Notes under the pieces: model-generated
The model's input: only the letters and a program-made list of their open reading frames with translations
What the model was told of the DNA's origin: nothing
Database searches by the model: none
Position numbers and translations under genes: made by a program
Shown here: piece by piece, positions 25,045-35,153 of the stretch
How the letters are laid out: every line of letters starts with the position of its first letter
How positions within the stretch are numbered: the first letter of the stretch is position 1
Assembly (NCBI GenBank): GCA_016208015.1
Contig: JACQYW010000013.1
Span: 186,001-250,000 of the forward strand
Direction: 5' to 3'
Source of the DNA: Nitrosomonadales bacterium
GTDB lineage: Bacteria; Pseudomonadota; Gammaproteobacteria; Burkholderiales; Gallionellaceae
DNA: 64,000 nucleotides

Positions 25045-27603
25045 TTACGCTTTAACGATCTTGGCCGCGCATTTCTTGAAGTCGGTCTCTTTCGAGATCG
25101 GGCAGGTCGCGTCCAGCGTCAGCTTGTTGACGAGACGCGACTCGTCAAAGAAAGGCACGAAGATCAAACCTGCCGGCGGCTTGTTGCGACCGCGCGTCTC
25201 CACCAGGGTGGTGATCTCGCCGCGGCGGCTGATGACCTTCACTTTGTCGCCGCGTTTCAGATCGCGTTTCTTGGCGTCTTCCGGGTTCATGAAGACCCAG
25301 GCGTCCGGCACCGCCTTGTACAGCTCCGGCACGCGCCGAGTCATCGAGCCGGTGTGCCAGTGTTCCAGCACGCGGCCGGTGCACAGCCACAGGTCGTACT
25401 CGTTGTCGGGCTGCTCGGCGGCGGGCTGGTAGGGCAGGGCGAAGATCACCGCCTTGCCGTCGGGATGGCCGTAGAACTTCACTCCCTCGCCTTTCTTCAC
25501 ATAGGGGTCGAAGCCCTCGCGGAAGCGCCACAGGGTCTCCTTGTTGTCCACCACCGGCCAGCGCATGCCGCGCGCCTTGTGATAGGTGTCGAAATTGGCG
25601 AGGTCGTGCGCATGGCCGCGACCGAAGCGGGCATACTCCTCGAACAATCCTTTCTGCACGTAATAGCCGAAGGCGGTGGATTCGTCGTTGCTGTAGTTGC
25701 GGATGCCGTGCGCGTTGACTTTCTTCACCTCGTCCAGCGGGAACTTGTTGACCTCGCCATTGGCGTAGAGCACGTCGTACAGGGTCTTGCCCTTGAACTG
25801 CGGCGCCTTTTCCAGCAGCTCGGCGGGCCACACTTCCTCGACCGTGAAGCGCTTGGAGAATTCCATGTACTGCCACAGGTCGGAGCGCGATTCACCCGGC
25901 GCTTTCACCTGCTGGCGCCAGAACTGGGTGCGGCGTTCGGCGTTGCCGAAGGCGCCCTCCTTTTCCATCCACATGGCGCAGGGCAGCATCAGGTCGGCGG
26001 AGACGGCGGAGACGGTGGGGTAGACGTCGGAGACCACCACGAAGTTGGCCGGGTTGCGCCAGCCGGGATAGATCTCGCCGTTGATGTTCGGCCCGGCCTG
26101 CATGTTGTTGGTGGTGGAGGTCCAGTAGAAGTTGATCAGGCCGTCCTTGAGATCGCGGCTCTGCTTCACCGCATGCGAGCCGATCCAGTCCGGGATGGTG
26201 CCGGCAGGCAGGTTCCAGATCTTTTCCGTGGCCTCGCGATGTTTCGGGTTCATCACCACCATGTCGGCGGGCAGGCGGTGGGCGAAGGTGCCCACTTCAC
26301 GCGCGGTGCCGCAAGCCGAAGGCTGGCCGGTGAGCGAGAAGGGGCCGTTGCCGGGTTCGGATATCTTGCCCACCAGCAGGTGCACGTTATAGATCATGTT
26401 GTTGACCCAGGTGCCGCGCGTATGCTGGTTGAAGCCCATGGTCCAGTACGACACCACCTTCTTGTCCGGGTCGGCATAAAGTTTTGCAAGCGCGATCAGA
26501 TTCTCCGGCGGGACGCCGGATATCTCGGCAGTTTTTTCGACCGTGTATTCGGCAACGAAAGCCTTGAACTCGTCGAAGGTGATCGGCGATGCATTGTTGG
26601 GGTTGCCCTTGGAGGTGGGCTTGCCGTCGGGGCCGGCCGGTCCGGGATAGCCGTTGTTGTTGGCCACCTGTTCGAGCGGATGATTGGGGCGCAAGCCGTA
26701 GCCGATGTCGGTGACGCCTTTCTTGAAGTTGACGTTGCGCTTGACGAAGTCCTCGTTCACCGCGTTGTTCTGGATGATGTAGTTGCAGATGAAATTGAGT
26801 ATCGCCAGATCGCTCTGCGGTTTGAAGATCAGCGTGTTGTCCGCCAGCTCGGTGGAACGGTGGTCGAAAGTCGAGAGCACATGGATGCTGACATCCTTGC
26901 CGGTGAGGCGGCGGTCGGTGATGCGCGACCACAGGATGGGATGCATCTCGGCCATGTTCGAGCCCCACAGCACGAAGCCGTCGGCATGCTCCGCATCGTC
27001 GTAGCAGCCCATCGGCTCGTCGATGCCGAAGGTGCGCATGAAGCCCGCGACGGCGGAAGCCATGCAATGGCGCGCATTGGGGTCGAGATTGTTGGAACGG
27101 AAACCGGCTTTCATCAGCTTGGCTGCGGCATAACCTTCCCACACCGTCCACTGGCCCGAACCGAACATGCCGATGCCCTTGGGTCCCTTGGCCTGGAGCG
27201 TGGCCTTGCATTTCTCCGCCATGATGTCGAAAGCCTGGTCCCAGCTGATGGTGGTGAACTCGCCGTTCTTGTCGAACTTGCCGTCTTTCATCCTCAGCAT
27301 GGGATGGGTGAGTCTGTCCTTGCCGTACATGATCTTGGACAGGAAGTAGCCCTTGATGCAGTTGAGCCCCTTGTTCACCGGTGCATCGGGGTCGCCCTGG
27401 GTGGCCACCACGCGGCCGCCTTTTGTGCCGATCAGCACGCCGCAACCGGTGCCGCAGAAACGGCATACGCCCTTGTCCCAGCGTATCCCGCTTTCGCCTG
27501 CTGCGGCCAGCGCCGCCTGGGCGCCGGGTACGACAACGCAGGCTGCGGAAGCAGCTGCGGAAACTGCGCTGATCTTGATGAATTCGCGGCGAGTCAATTC
27601 CAT
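25045..27603 (-). CDS. napA: NapA, catalytic subunit of periplasmic nitrate reductase
   Basis: 852-residue Mo-bis-MGD enzyme reducing nitrate to nitrite in the periplasm. The Tat signal TRREFIK is at the N-terminus. The [4Fe-4S] site is C-x2-C-x3-C (CRFCGTGC) with the fourth cysteine in LNCIKGY. The Mo-ligand cysteine is in ARHCMASAV near residue 180, followed by GCYDD. The C-terminal MGD-binding domain is complete ([17 protein letters not shown]). Length is slightly above the common 830. Mo cofactor is supplied partly by MoaA, encoded at 31486-32475. Confidence 0.96.
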   Translation of the reverse strand: MELTRREFIKISAVSAAASAACVVVPGAQAALAAAGESGIRWDKGVCRFCGTGCGVLIGTKGGRVVATQGDPDAPVNKGLNCIKGYFLSKIMYGKDRLTHPMLRMKDGKFDKNGEFTTISWDQAFDIMAEKCKATLQAKGPKGIGMFGSGQWTVWEGYAAAKLMKAGFRSNNLDPNARHCMASAVAGFMRTFGIDEPMGCYDDAEHADGFVLWGSNMAEMHPILWSRITDRRLTGKDVSIHVLSTFDHRSTELADNTLIFKPQSDLAILNFICNYIIQNNAVNEDFVKRNVNFKKGVTDIGYGLRPNHPLEQVANNNGYPGPAGPDGKPTSKGNPNNASPITFDEFKAFVAEYTVEKTAEISGVPPENLIALAKLYADPDKKVVSYWTMGFNQHTRGTWVNNMIYNVHLLVGKISEPGNGPFSLTGQPSACGTAREVGTFAHRLPADMVVMNPKHREATEKIWNLPAGTIPDWIGSHAVKQSRDLKDGLINFYWTSTTNNMQAGPNINGEIYPGWRNPANFVVVSDVYPTVSAVSADLMLPCAMWMEKEGAFGNAERRTQFWRQQVKAPGESRSDLWQYMEFSKRFTVEEVWPAELLEKAPQFKGKTLYDVLYANGEVNKFPLDEVKKVNAHGIRNYSNDESTAFGYYVQKGLFEEYARFGRGHAHDLANFDTYHKARGMRWPVVDNKETLWRFREGFDPYVKKGEGVKFYGHPDGKAVIFALPYQPAAEQPDNEYDLWLCTGRVLEHWHTGSMTRRVPELYKAVPDAWVFMNPEDAKKRDLKRGDKVKVISRRGEITTLVETRGRNKPPAGLIFVPFFDESRLVNKLTLDATCPISKETDFKKCAAKIVKA

Positions 27604-27624
27604 GATGGGTCTCCTCTAGCTGAT

Positions 27625-27867
27625 TTATGAATCTGTATCGGATTCGAAATGGTGGTAAACCATGGTGGCCGAGAGCACACCGGGGAGTGCGTTAAGACGC
27701 TCGAAGGTGTCCACCGTCGACTGTTCGTCTTCCTGCTCGATGGTGACGACCAGTTTGCATTCAACGTCACTGATGTGGACTTCCACGCCCTCGATCGCGG
27801 CAAGTTGTGCTTGGGCTTGGACAGCATGCCCTGGACGGGCGTGAACGACGACTCCGGATATGTGCAT
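27625..27867 (-). CDS. napD: NapD, NapA-specific Tat chaperone
   Basis: 80-residue cytoplasmic chaperone with a ferredoxin-like fold (MHISGVVVHARPG, then EVHISDVECKLVVTIE, then TMVYHHFESD). It binds the twin-arginine signal of NapA before export. It is the first gene of napDAGHB. The box at 27932-27945 would place a start point about 30 nt upstream of its ATG. Confidence 0.9.
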   Translation of the reverse strand: MHISGVVVHARPGHAVQAQAQLAAIEGVEVHISDVECKLVVTIEQEDEQSTVDTFERLNALPGVLSATMVYHHFESDTDS

Positions 27868-27931
27868 GATGGCGTTTCATCCTGTCTGAAATTACCAGAC
27901 GCCAGAGTGTGGCGAATCGGGCTCTGTTTCC

Positions 27932-27945
27932 TTGATGTAAATCAA
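27932..27945. promoter_or_regulatory. Fnr/Dnr-type box, nap promoter
   Basis: TTGAT-GTAA-ATCAA is a perfect consensus palindrome in the nap/nir intergenic region. At -41.5 on the minus strand it predicts a start near 27897, 30 nt before the napD ATG. The companion site at 28003 serves nirS. Confidence 0.8.
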
Positions 27946-28002
27946 TCATAAGAAAAGACCCTGTTGCGGGATCGTTTCCCGGCGAAAGTTGAGTGAAAAA
28001 AA

Positions 28003-28016
28003 TTGACGTTCATCAA
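28003..28016. promoter_or_regulatory. Fnr/Dnr-type box, nirS promoter
   Basis: TTGAC-GTTC-ATCAA has one change from the TTGAT-N4-ATCAA consensus (TTGAC in the left half). At -41.5 on the plus strand it predicts a start near 28051, 56 nt before the nirS ATG. The centre is 71 bp from the nap site. Confidence 0.7.
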
Positions 28017-28043
28017 GGCTTGGCCGTTTGTGCAGGAACATGA

Positions 28044-29792
<1,749 letters not shown>

Positions 29793-29862
29793 TATCCGGC
29801 AATGTGCGACCGGAGGGACGACCCTCCGGTGCGCTGGCGAATCCAAGCGATAAGGAGGAATG

Positions 29863-30447
29863 ATGGCTGTTTCAAACTGGTGGGCAGCGCTGCGCAGCCC
29901 GAGTGTCAAATACTCTCTGCTGACCCTGTCCGGAGTCGGCTTCATTGGCGGCATCCTGTTCTGGGGCGGTTTCAATACCGGCATGGAGGCGACGAACCAG
30001 CTCGAGTTCTGCATCAGCTGTCACGAGATGAAGGACAACGTGTATCAGGAATACACCAAGACCATCCACTATTCCAACCGCACCGGCGTGCGCGCGGTGT
30101 GTTCCGACTGCCACGTGCCCAAGGACTGGACGCACAAGATGATCCGCAAGATCCAGGCTTCCGGAGAAGTATGGGGCAAGATCACGGGCAGCATCGATAC
30201 CCGGGAGAAGTTCGAAGCCAAACGCCTGAAACTGGCGCGCAGTGAATGGGCGCGAATGAAGGCATCGGATTCGCGCGAGTGCCGCAATTGTCACTCTTTC
30301 GATGGCATGGATGAAGAGAAGCAGATCAACCGGGCAGCGAAACAGCATGCCAATGCACGGCGCGACAACATGACCTGTATCGACTGCCACAAGGGCATCG
30401 CGCACAACAAGCCGGAAGGCATGACAGAAGACGAGGCTGGCGGTTGA
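29863..30447 (+). CDS. nirT: NirT/NapC-type tetraheme cytochrome c
   Basis: 194-residue membrane-anchored quinol dehydrogenase with one N-terminal helix (residues 15-35). Four heme motifs follow: CISCH, CSDCH, CRNCH and CIDCH. AAGGAGG at 29852-29858 selects the second of two overlapping ATGs, at 29863. Position directly after nirS matches nirT of Pseudomonas stutzeri. Because napDAGHB has no napC, this protein could also feed the nitrate reductase, so a NapC role cannot be excluded. Confidence 0.88.
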   Translation: MAVSNWWAALRSPSVKYSLLTLSGVGFIGGILFWGGFNTGMEATNQLEFCISCHEMKDNVYQEYTKTIHYSNRTGVRAVCSDCHVPKDWTHKMIRKIQASGEVWGKITGSIDTREKFEAKRLKLARSEWARMKASDSRECRNCHSFDGMDEEKQINRAAKQHANARRDNMTCIDCHKGIAHNKPEGMTEDEAGG

Positions 30448-30504
30448 GCGGCCGGCACTTCATCGAATGATCGATTCAACAACCTATCCTATCGGAGGAT
30501 GAAC

Positions 30505-31416
30505 ATGAATAAAGTTTTGACGACTGTTTCAGCATTGGGCCTGGTGCTGGCCGGCATGGCGGGAACCGCTTTGGCGGCCCCGGACTGGAGCAAGGTGGCG
30601 GTGCGCAAGGTGGCGGTGTTCCACCCCGGTGCATCGGGTCTGGAATGGGTGATGAAGGGAACCGAACACGGCGGTGCCAAGGGGACGAAAAAGGGCGAGC
30701 GCTGCACAGGCTGTCACGAGAACGAGAAGACGCTGAACATCGACATCGCCGCGGACAAGATACTGGCCGGCGAGAAGCTCGAACCCAAGCCGGTCAAGGG
30801 CAGGGTGCCCATCATCATGGTGAACGTGCAGGCGGCCAATGACGGTACCAACCTCTATCTGCGCTTCAACTGGAAAGAACCTGCTGGCAAAGCGGCGGCG
30901 ATGGACAAGGACAATCCCGTCAAATTGGCGGTGATGTTCGAGGACAACAAGGTCGTTTACAAGGACGACAAGGGCAAGGAAGTCGAGATCGGTCTCGCGG
31001 CCGGATGCTGGGGCACATGTCATACCGATGCGCGTACCATGCCCGGTGCCGACGACAAGAAGACCAAGTATGTCACCGGCGCTTCGCTCGCCGGCGGCAA
31101 TTATTATGACCTGATCCAGTGGAAGAGCGGCAAGGGTGGCAAGGCGGTCGATGGTTATGTGGCCGACAAGCGTGTGATGGAAGGCGGCAAGGCTTTGGTG
31201 AGTGCCGAAGGCAAGAAGGACGGTGATGCCTGGACGGTGACTTTCACGCGCAAACTGGCGGGCGGCGGCGAGGGTGACATCGCCATGGCCTCGGGCAAGT
31301 CATACAACATGGGATTCGCCATCCATAACGATCATGCGGCGGGACGTTTTCACCACGTTTCCCTGGGTTACAGTCTGGGGATCGATGCCAAGGCTGATAT
31401 CACGGCGGCGAAATAG
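30505..31416 (+). CDS. nirB: NirB-like diheme cytochrome c-552
   Basis: 303-residue exported protein. After the signal peptide it has heme motifs CTGCH near residue 70 and CWGTCH near 172 (a CxxCH reading as WGTCH). The remaining sequence resembles the ethylbenzene-dehydrogenase-gamma-like heme-binding domain (KVAVFHPG, NLYLRFNW, AGGNYYDLIQWKSG). The dihemic cytochrome c-552 of Pseudomonas stutzeri nirSTB is the expected homologue by position. This is unrelated to the assimilatory siroheme NirB. GGAGG at 30494-30498 supports the ATG at 30505. Confidence 0.8.
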   Translation: MNKVLTTVSALGLVLAGMAGTALAAPDWSKVAVRKVAVFHPGASGLEWVMKGTEHGGAKGTKKGERCTGCHENEKTLNIDIAADKILAGEKLEPKPVKGRVPIIMVNVQAANDGTNLYLRFNWKEPAGKAAAMDKDNPVKLAVMFEDNKVVYKDDKGKEVEIGLAAGCWGTCHTDARTMPGADDKKTKYVTGASLAGGNYYDLIQWKSGKGGKAVDGYVADKRVMEGGKALVSAEGKKDGDAWTVTFTRKLAGGGEGDIAMASGKSYNMGFAIHNDHAAGRFHHVSLGYSLGIDAKADITAAK

Positions 31417-31427
31417 GCATTCTCCGG

Positions 31428-31453
31428 AGGGGGGCGATCTGCGCCCCCTTCTT
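31428..31453 (+). terminator. Terminator after nirSTB
   Basis: GGGGGCG (31430-31436) pairs perfectly with CGCCCCC (31442-31448) over a 5-nt loop, and G-U and A-U pairs extend the stem. The tail TTCTT is short, so termination may be partial and allow moaA expression. Confidence 0.65.
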
Positions 31454-31485
31454 GAGGGCACGAGTGAAGGATGAGAGTTGCCCGA

Positions 31486-32475
31486 ATGAATAATCCTTTG
31501 CATGACGGCTTCGGCAGGAAGATAAATTATCTGCGACTGTCGGTGACCGACCGCTGCGACCTCCGCTGCACCTATTGCATGAGCGAGAAGATGGACTTCC
31601 TGCCGCGCGATCAGATACTGTCGCTGGAAGAGTGCATGCTCATCGCTCGGACATTCGTCGGCCTGGGTGTGGACAAGATACGCCTGACCGGCGGCGAGCC
31701 GCTGGTCAGGCGGGGTTTGCCCGGCCTGGTGGCGCGCATCCGCGAACTTGACGGCCTGCGTGAACTTGCCTTGACCAGCAACGGTTCCCAACTGGCCCAA
31801 TATTCCGTCGCCTTGGCGCAGGCCGGCCTGAGCCGGATCAACATCAGTCTGGACAGCCTCGATCCCGCGGTCTACCGGCGCATCACGCGCGGCGGAGAAC
31901 TGGACCGGGTGTTGGCGGGGATAGACGCCGCGCTAGCGGCATTCGGCAGTGCGCGGGTAAAGTTGAATACCGTCATGCTGCAGGGCGTGAATCACCAAGA
32001 GTTGCCCTCGCTGCTGCGATTCGCACTGGAGCGCCGGGTGGACATCAGTTTCATCGAGCAGATGCCCATGGGCGAGACCGGCTTCTCCCACGCGTCGTCG
32101 TTCTACTCAAGTTCGGATGCACAAGCGCAACTCATGCAACGCCATCAGCTGATCCCGAGCCTGGAAAGCAGCGGCGGTCCGGCGCGCTACTGGCGCATCC
32201 CCGGCTGCGAGTCGCGTGTCGGCTTCATCTCGCCGCACACTCACAATTTCTGCAGTAGTTGCAACCGCGTGCGCGTATCGGCACGCGGCGAACTGTTCAC
32301 CTGTCTTGGTAGCGAGGGCATGGCGGACCTGATGCCGGCGGTGCGTGCCGGTGACGAGGCGGGACTTCATGACCTGATACGGCAGGCTCTGGCTGCCAAA
32401 CCGCAGGAACACAGATTCGATCTGTCGCAACCGAAGAATACGATCATGCGTTTCATGTCACGAACCGGGGGGTGA
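31486..32475 (+). CDS. moaA: MoaA, GTP 3',8-cyclase
   Basis: Radical SAM enzyme catalysing the first step of molybdenum cofactor synthesis. The N-terminal cluster motif is CDLRCTYC in SVTDRCDLRCTYCMSE. The C-terminal second cluster is in FCSSCNRVR with a later cysteine in LFTCLG. The end is NTIMRFMSRTGG, close to the usual GG terminus. The ATG at 31486 (329 residues) fits the family start; an ATG at 31471 is also in frame. The gene presumably supports MGD production for NapA. No other moa or moe genes are nearby. Confidence 0.93.
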   Translation: MNNPLHDGFGRKINYLRLSVTDRCDLRCTYCMSEKMDFLPRDQILSLEECMLIARTFVGLGVDKIRLTGGEPLVRRGLPGLVARIRELDGLRELALTSNGSQLAQYSVALAQAGLSRINISLDSLDPAVYRRITRGGELDRVLAGIDAALAAFGSARVKLNTVMLQGVNHQELPSLLRFALERRVDISFIEQMPMGETGFSHASSFYSSSDAQAQLMQRHQLIPSLESSGGPARYWRIPGCESRVGFISPHTHNFCSSCNRVRVSARGELFTCLGSEGMADLMPAVRAGDEAGLHDLIRQALAAKPQEHRFDLSQPKNTIMRFMSRTGG

Positions 32476-32602
32476 TCCAACGCGAGAAGCAGACACTCAA
32501 GATAAACACTTCGGCAGTGATGGAGTGAATGACTGCTGTTTGCGTGTTGATGGATTCACAAATATTCGGGTGCGCCAAACTGATCCAGTGCCTGACAAAC
32601 CG

Positions 32603-33556
32603 ATGATACTTTCGGAAAGGGTCAATACTTTTGGACAGGATCTGTTTCGCCGTCATGGCGAGCGTGTCCACAAGATCGCACTTGATGCCGGATTCACCTG
32701 TCCCAACCGGGATGGCAGCAAAGGTCGGGGCGGATGCACCTTCTGCAATAACGTCTCATTCAGCCCGGACGCCGATGCACGCCTTGACCTTGCTGCGCAG
32801 ATAGCCAAGGCGCGCCGGGCCATTGCAAAGCGAACCCGTGCACGCAAATTCATCGCCTATTTTCAGGCTTACACCAACACTTATGACAAAGTCGAAGCGC
32901 TGGAAGTGCTTTATCGCGAAGCGCTGGAAGAGCCGGATATGGTCGGGATCTCTGTTGGCACCCGCCCCGACTGCGTCACCTCCGAGGTATTGGTCCTGCT
33001 GAGCCGTTTTCGCGATCAGGGGCTGGAAGTGTGGCTGGAATTGGGGCTCCAGTCCGCCTTCGATAAAACCCTGGAACGGGTCAATCGCGGCCATACCTTT
33101 GCCGAATACCGGGAAACCCTGTTGGCTGCGCGGCAGCATGACATACCCGTATGTACCCACCTGATCGTTGGCTTGCCCGGTGAAACTGAAAAACACTGCC
33201 ATGACACATTGGACATCGTGCTGGAAACCGGTGTGGACGGGCTCAAACTGCATCCTTTGCATATTGTGAGACACACGCTGCTGGCTCATCAATGGCGCCT
33301 TGGCGAATATCTCCCGCTGTCACGGGAAGAATACATCGGCATTGCCGCCAACCTGATCGAGCGCACACCGGAGAACATCGTTTACCACCGTGTGACGGCG
33401 ACAGCATCGCGGGACGTTTTGTTGGCACCTGCCTGGTGCGCGGAAAAATGGAAGGTATTGAATGGCATCGAATTCGAACTGCGGCAACGCGGTACCCGCC
33501 AAGGAAGCCGGGTTGGCATTCCCTTTGCATTTGACGGATTGAGAAACCTCGCTTGA
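32603..33556 (+). CDS. Radical SAM protein, TIGR01212/YhcC family
   Basis: 317 residues. The N-terminus MILSERVNTFGQDLFRRHG with CPNRDGSKGRGGCTFCNN is characteristic of the YhcC family of radical SAM/elongator-like proteins, whose substrate is unknown. Conserved later segments are YFQAYTNTY, DMVGISVGTRPDCV and LELGLQS. The ATG at 32603 is preferred over an upstream GTG because family members start here. It follows moaA after 127 nt and converges on the Crp/Fnr regulator gene. Confidence 0.85.
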   Translation: MILSERVNTFGQDLFRRHGERVHKIALDAGFTCPNRDGSKGRGGCTFCNNVSFSPDADARLDLAAQIAKARRAIAKRTRARKFIAYFQAYTNTYDKVEALEVLYREALEEPDMVGISVGTRPDCVTSEVLVLLSRFRDQGLEVWLELGLQSAFDKTLERVNRGHTFAEYRETLLAARQHDIPVCTHLIVGLPGETEKHCHDTLDIVLETGVDGLKLHPLHIVRHTLLAHQWRLGEYLPLSREEYIGIAANLIERTPENIVYHRVTATASRDVLLAPAWCAEKWKVLNGIEFELRQRGTRQGSRVGIPFAFDGLRNLA

Positions 33557-33603
33557 TCCGGGTGATCCTGGGGTCGTGCGCTGTGTACGACTGACGAATA
33601 GGA

Positions 33604-34290
33604 TCACTCGTCGTAACTGCGCAATTTTGCGATATCCCTGATGCACACGTCCTTGCCTTCGACCTTGATCAGGCCGACATCGGACAGATTGTGCAGGATG
33701 CGCGAAAACGTCTCCGGCGTGATGTTGAGGTTGGAGGCGATCACGTTCTTGTTGGCCGACAGGCTGATATGGACATCCAGGCCTTCCTTGATCTCCCCGA
33801 GATCATGCAGCAGGTAATCGATCACCCGTTGTGCCGAGGAACGCAGCGAGATGGATTCGACATTCTGGATCAGGCTGTGCAGGCGTATGGAAAGTCCCGC
33901 CAGCATCTTGCGGCAGAAAGCCGGATCGCCATCGATGCCGCCAACGATCACATTCCTGCCGATATGCAGTGCCAGGGAATCCGTCAGTGCCTGGGCATAG
34001 ACCGGGTAAGGCTTGCCGAGGAACATCACCGCTTCGCCGAAACTCTGGCCCGGACCGAACAGCTCCACCACTTTTTCGATCCCGTGCGGTGAAGTCAAAG
34101 CCAGTTTGACCTTGCCGTGGATCATCACATAGAAACCGTTGCAAGGATCGCCGCGCTGGAACAACACGTCGCCGCGTGCCAGGTGAAGTTCCCGCGTGCC
34201 CTGGGCGATGCGCTCGATCTCCTCCGGTGACATCTCGCAAAACAAGGGGAGATGGGCGAGGAAAGCGGGGATCTTTACTGGATTGCTCAA
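33604..34290 (-). CDS. Dnr-type Crp/Fnr family transcriptional regulator
   Basis: 228 residues: an N-terminal cyclic-nucleotide-like beta-barrel (20-130), a dimerisation helix and a C-terminal winged helix (150-225). The FNR N-terminal cysteine cluster is missing, which points to the Dnr/NnrR type that senses NO through heme. The recognition helix contains E-T-F-S-R (ITPETFSRIL), the same E-x-x-S-R that in FNR reads TTGAT, matching the palindromes before nos, nap, nir, nor and hemerythrin genes. It is transcribed divergently from the hemerythrin gene. I infer it is the master regulator of the cluster. Confidence 0.88.
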   Translation of the reverse strand: MSNPVKIPAFLAHLPLFCEMSPEEIERIAQGTRELHLARGDVLFQRGDPCNGFYVMIHGKVKLALTSPHGIEKVVELFGPGQSFGEAVMFLGKPYPVYAQALTDSLALHIGRNVIVGGIDGDPAFCRKMLAGLSIRLHSLIQNVESISLRSSAQRVIDYLLHDLGEIKEGLDVHISLSANKNVIASNLNITPETFSRILHNLSDVGLIKVEGKDVCIRDIAKLRSYDE

Positions 34291-34368
34291 GGTCGTTCCT
34301 TAATATCCGGGAGGCCGATTATAGGGGCAAGTGCCGCAAATCGCGAAATGGGTGTGGCGATCGCTTCC

Positions 34369-34382
34369 TTGATTCTGCTCAA
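34369..34382. promoter_or_regulatory. Fnr/Dnr-type box between dnr and hemerythrin genes
   Basis: TTGAT-TCTG-CTCAA matches 9 of the 10 defined consensus positions. It could drive the hemerythrin operon (predicted start near 34417) and on the other strand the regulator gene itself (start near 34334, 44-nt leader). Confidence 0.55.
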
Positions 34383-34405
34383 TGCAAAAAACACAGTCCA
34401 TGCCG

Positions 34406-34440
34406 AGAATGTGTGCCTGCCGTTCCTGGCATCACATTCT
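34406..34440. promoter_or_regulatory. Long interrupted palindrome in the hemerythrin leader
   Basis: AGAATGTG (34406-34413) pairs perfectly with CACATTCT (34433-34440), and the inner TGCC (34414-34417) pairs with GGCA (34428-34431) across one bulged base and a 10-nt loop. It overlaps the predicted transcription start and abuts the ribosome binding site GCAGGAG at 34441. It could be a repressor operator or an RNA hairpin controlling translation. Confidence 0.5.
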
Positions 34441-34456
34441 GCAGGAGCTCTACTGG

Positions 34457-34894
34457 ATGACAACGATCAGCGGTTTTCTCGCGCCCGATCACAAACGCTG
34501 CGACGAACTGTTCGCCGCGACGGAGGCGATGGTGGCCAGTGGCGACTGGGATGGTGCGGCAGCGGGATTCGGCCGCTTCCAGGAGGCGCTGCTGCACCAT
34601 TTCGCGATGGAAGTGGAAGTCATGTTTCCCGCCTTCGAGGCACGCACCGGCATGACACAGGGGCCGACCGCGGTCATGCGCTCCGAACACCGCCAGATGA
34701 CCGACCTGCTCAACCAGATGTCCGGCGCCATCGCGGGGAAAGACAGCGACGCTTATCTCGGCGATGCCGATACGCTGCTCATCATCATGCAGCAGCACAA
34801 CGTGAAAGAAGAACAGATGCTGTACCGGATGGCCGACCAGGCGCTGGCGAACGAACTGGAAGAGGTGGTCGGGCGCATGCGCGCCATGACCTGA
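34457..34894 (+). CDS. Hemerythrin-domain protein
   Basis: 145-residue cytoplasmic four-helix protein with a non-heme di-iron site. Ligand pattern: H in APDHKRCDE, H-H with E in LLHHFAMEVEVMFP, H in SEHRQMTDL, then H and E in QQHNVKEEQMLY. The ATG at 34457 follows GGAG closely. Relatives (YtfE/RIC and similar) counter nitrosative damage, and an O2 or NO sensing or storage role is plausible. It precedes DUF2249 by 4 nt, so the two are almost certainly co-translated. Confidence 0.88.
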   Translation: MTTISGFLAPDHKRCDELFAATEAMVASGDWDGAAAGFGRFQEALLHHFAMEVEVMFPAFEARTGMTQGPTAVMRSEHRQMTDLLNQMSGAIAGKDSDAYLGDADTLLIIMQQHNVKEEQMLYRMADQALANELEEVVGRMRAMT

Positions 34895-34898
34895 TCCG

Positions 34899-35153
34899 AT
34901 GAAAGAACGCATTGTCGACGCACGCTGGCTGGAGCCACCCGAGCCGATGGAGCTCACGCTTGCGGCACTCAACATCCTGGAGCCGGGCGAGCGTTTGCGC
35001 CTGTTGATCCACCGTATGCCCCACATGCTTTTCCCGCTGCTGAAAGATTGGGGATACGACCATACAACACACGCCGGCGATGACGGCACCTACGAAATAC
35101 TGATCTGGTACAAGGAACAAGTCATACCCATCGGCGGCCCGGAGTCTTCATGA
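34899..35153 (+). CDS. DUF2249 family protein
   Basis: 84 residues with a TusA-like compact fold: VDARWLEPPEPMELTLAAL, GERLRLLIHRMPHMLFPLL, and a C-terminal beta strand EILIWYKEQ. The family is common in denitrification loci, but its function is unknown. This copy lacks the catalytic cysteine of TusA. Its stop overlaps the start of the membrane protein at 35150 by 4 nt, making a tightly coupled trio with hemerythrin. Confidence 0.8.
   Translation: MKERIVDARWLEPPEPMELTLAALNILEPGERLRLLIHRMPHMLFPLLKDWGYDHTTHAGDDGTYEILIWYKEQVIPIGGPESS

Noticed and set aside
24973..27630. Long plus-strand frame opposite napA and napG
   Set aside because: Rich in H, V and R as expected from reading NapA codons backwards; napA carries all cofactor motifs on the minus strand.
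30505..31416. Assimilatory nitrite reductase for the gene called nirB
   Set aside because: It has two c-type heme motifs and a signal peptide but no siroheme or flavin motif; the name follows the cytochrome c-552 gene of the Pseudomonas stutzeri nirSTB operon.
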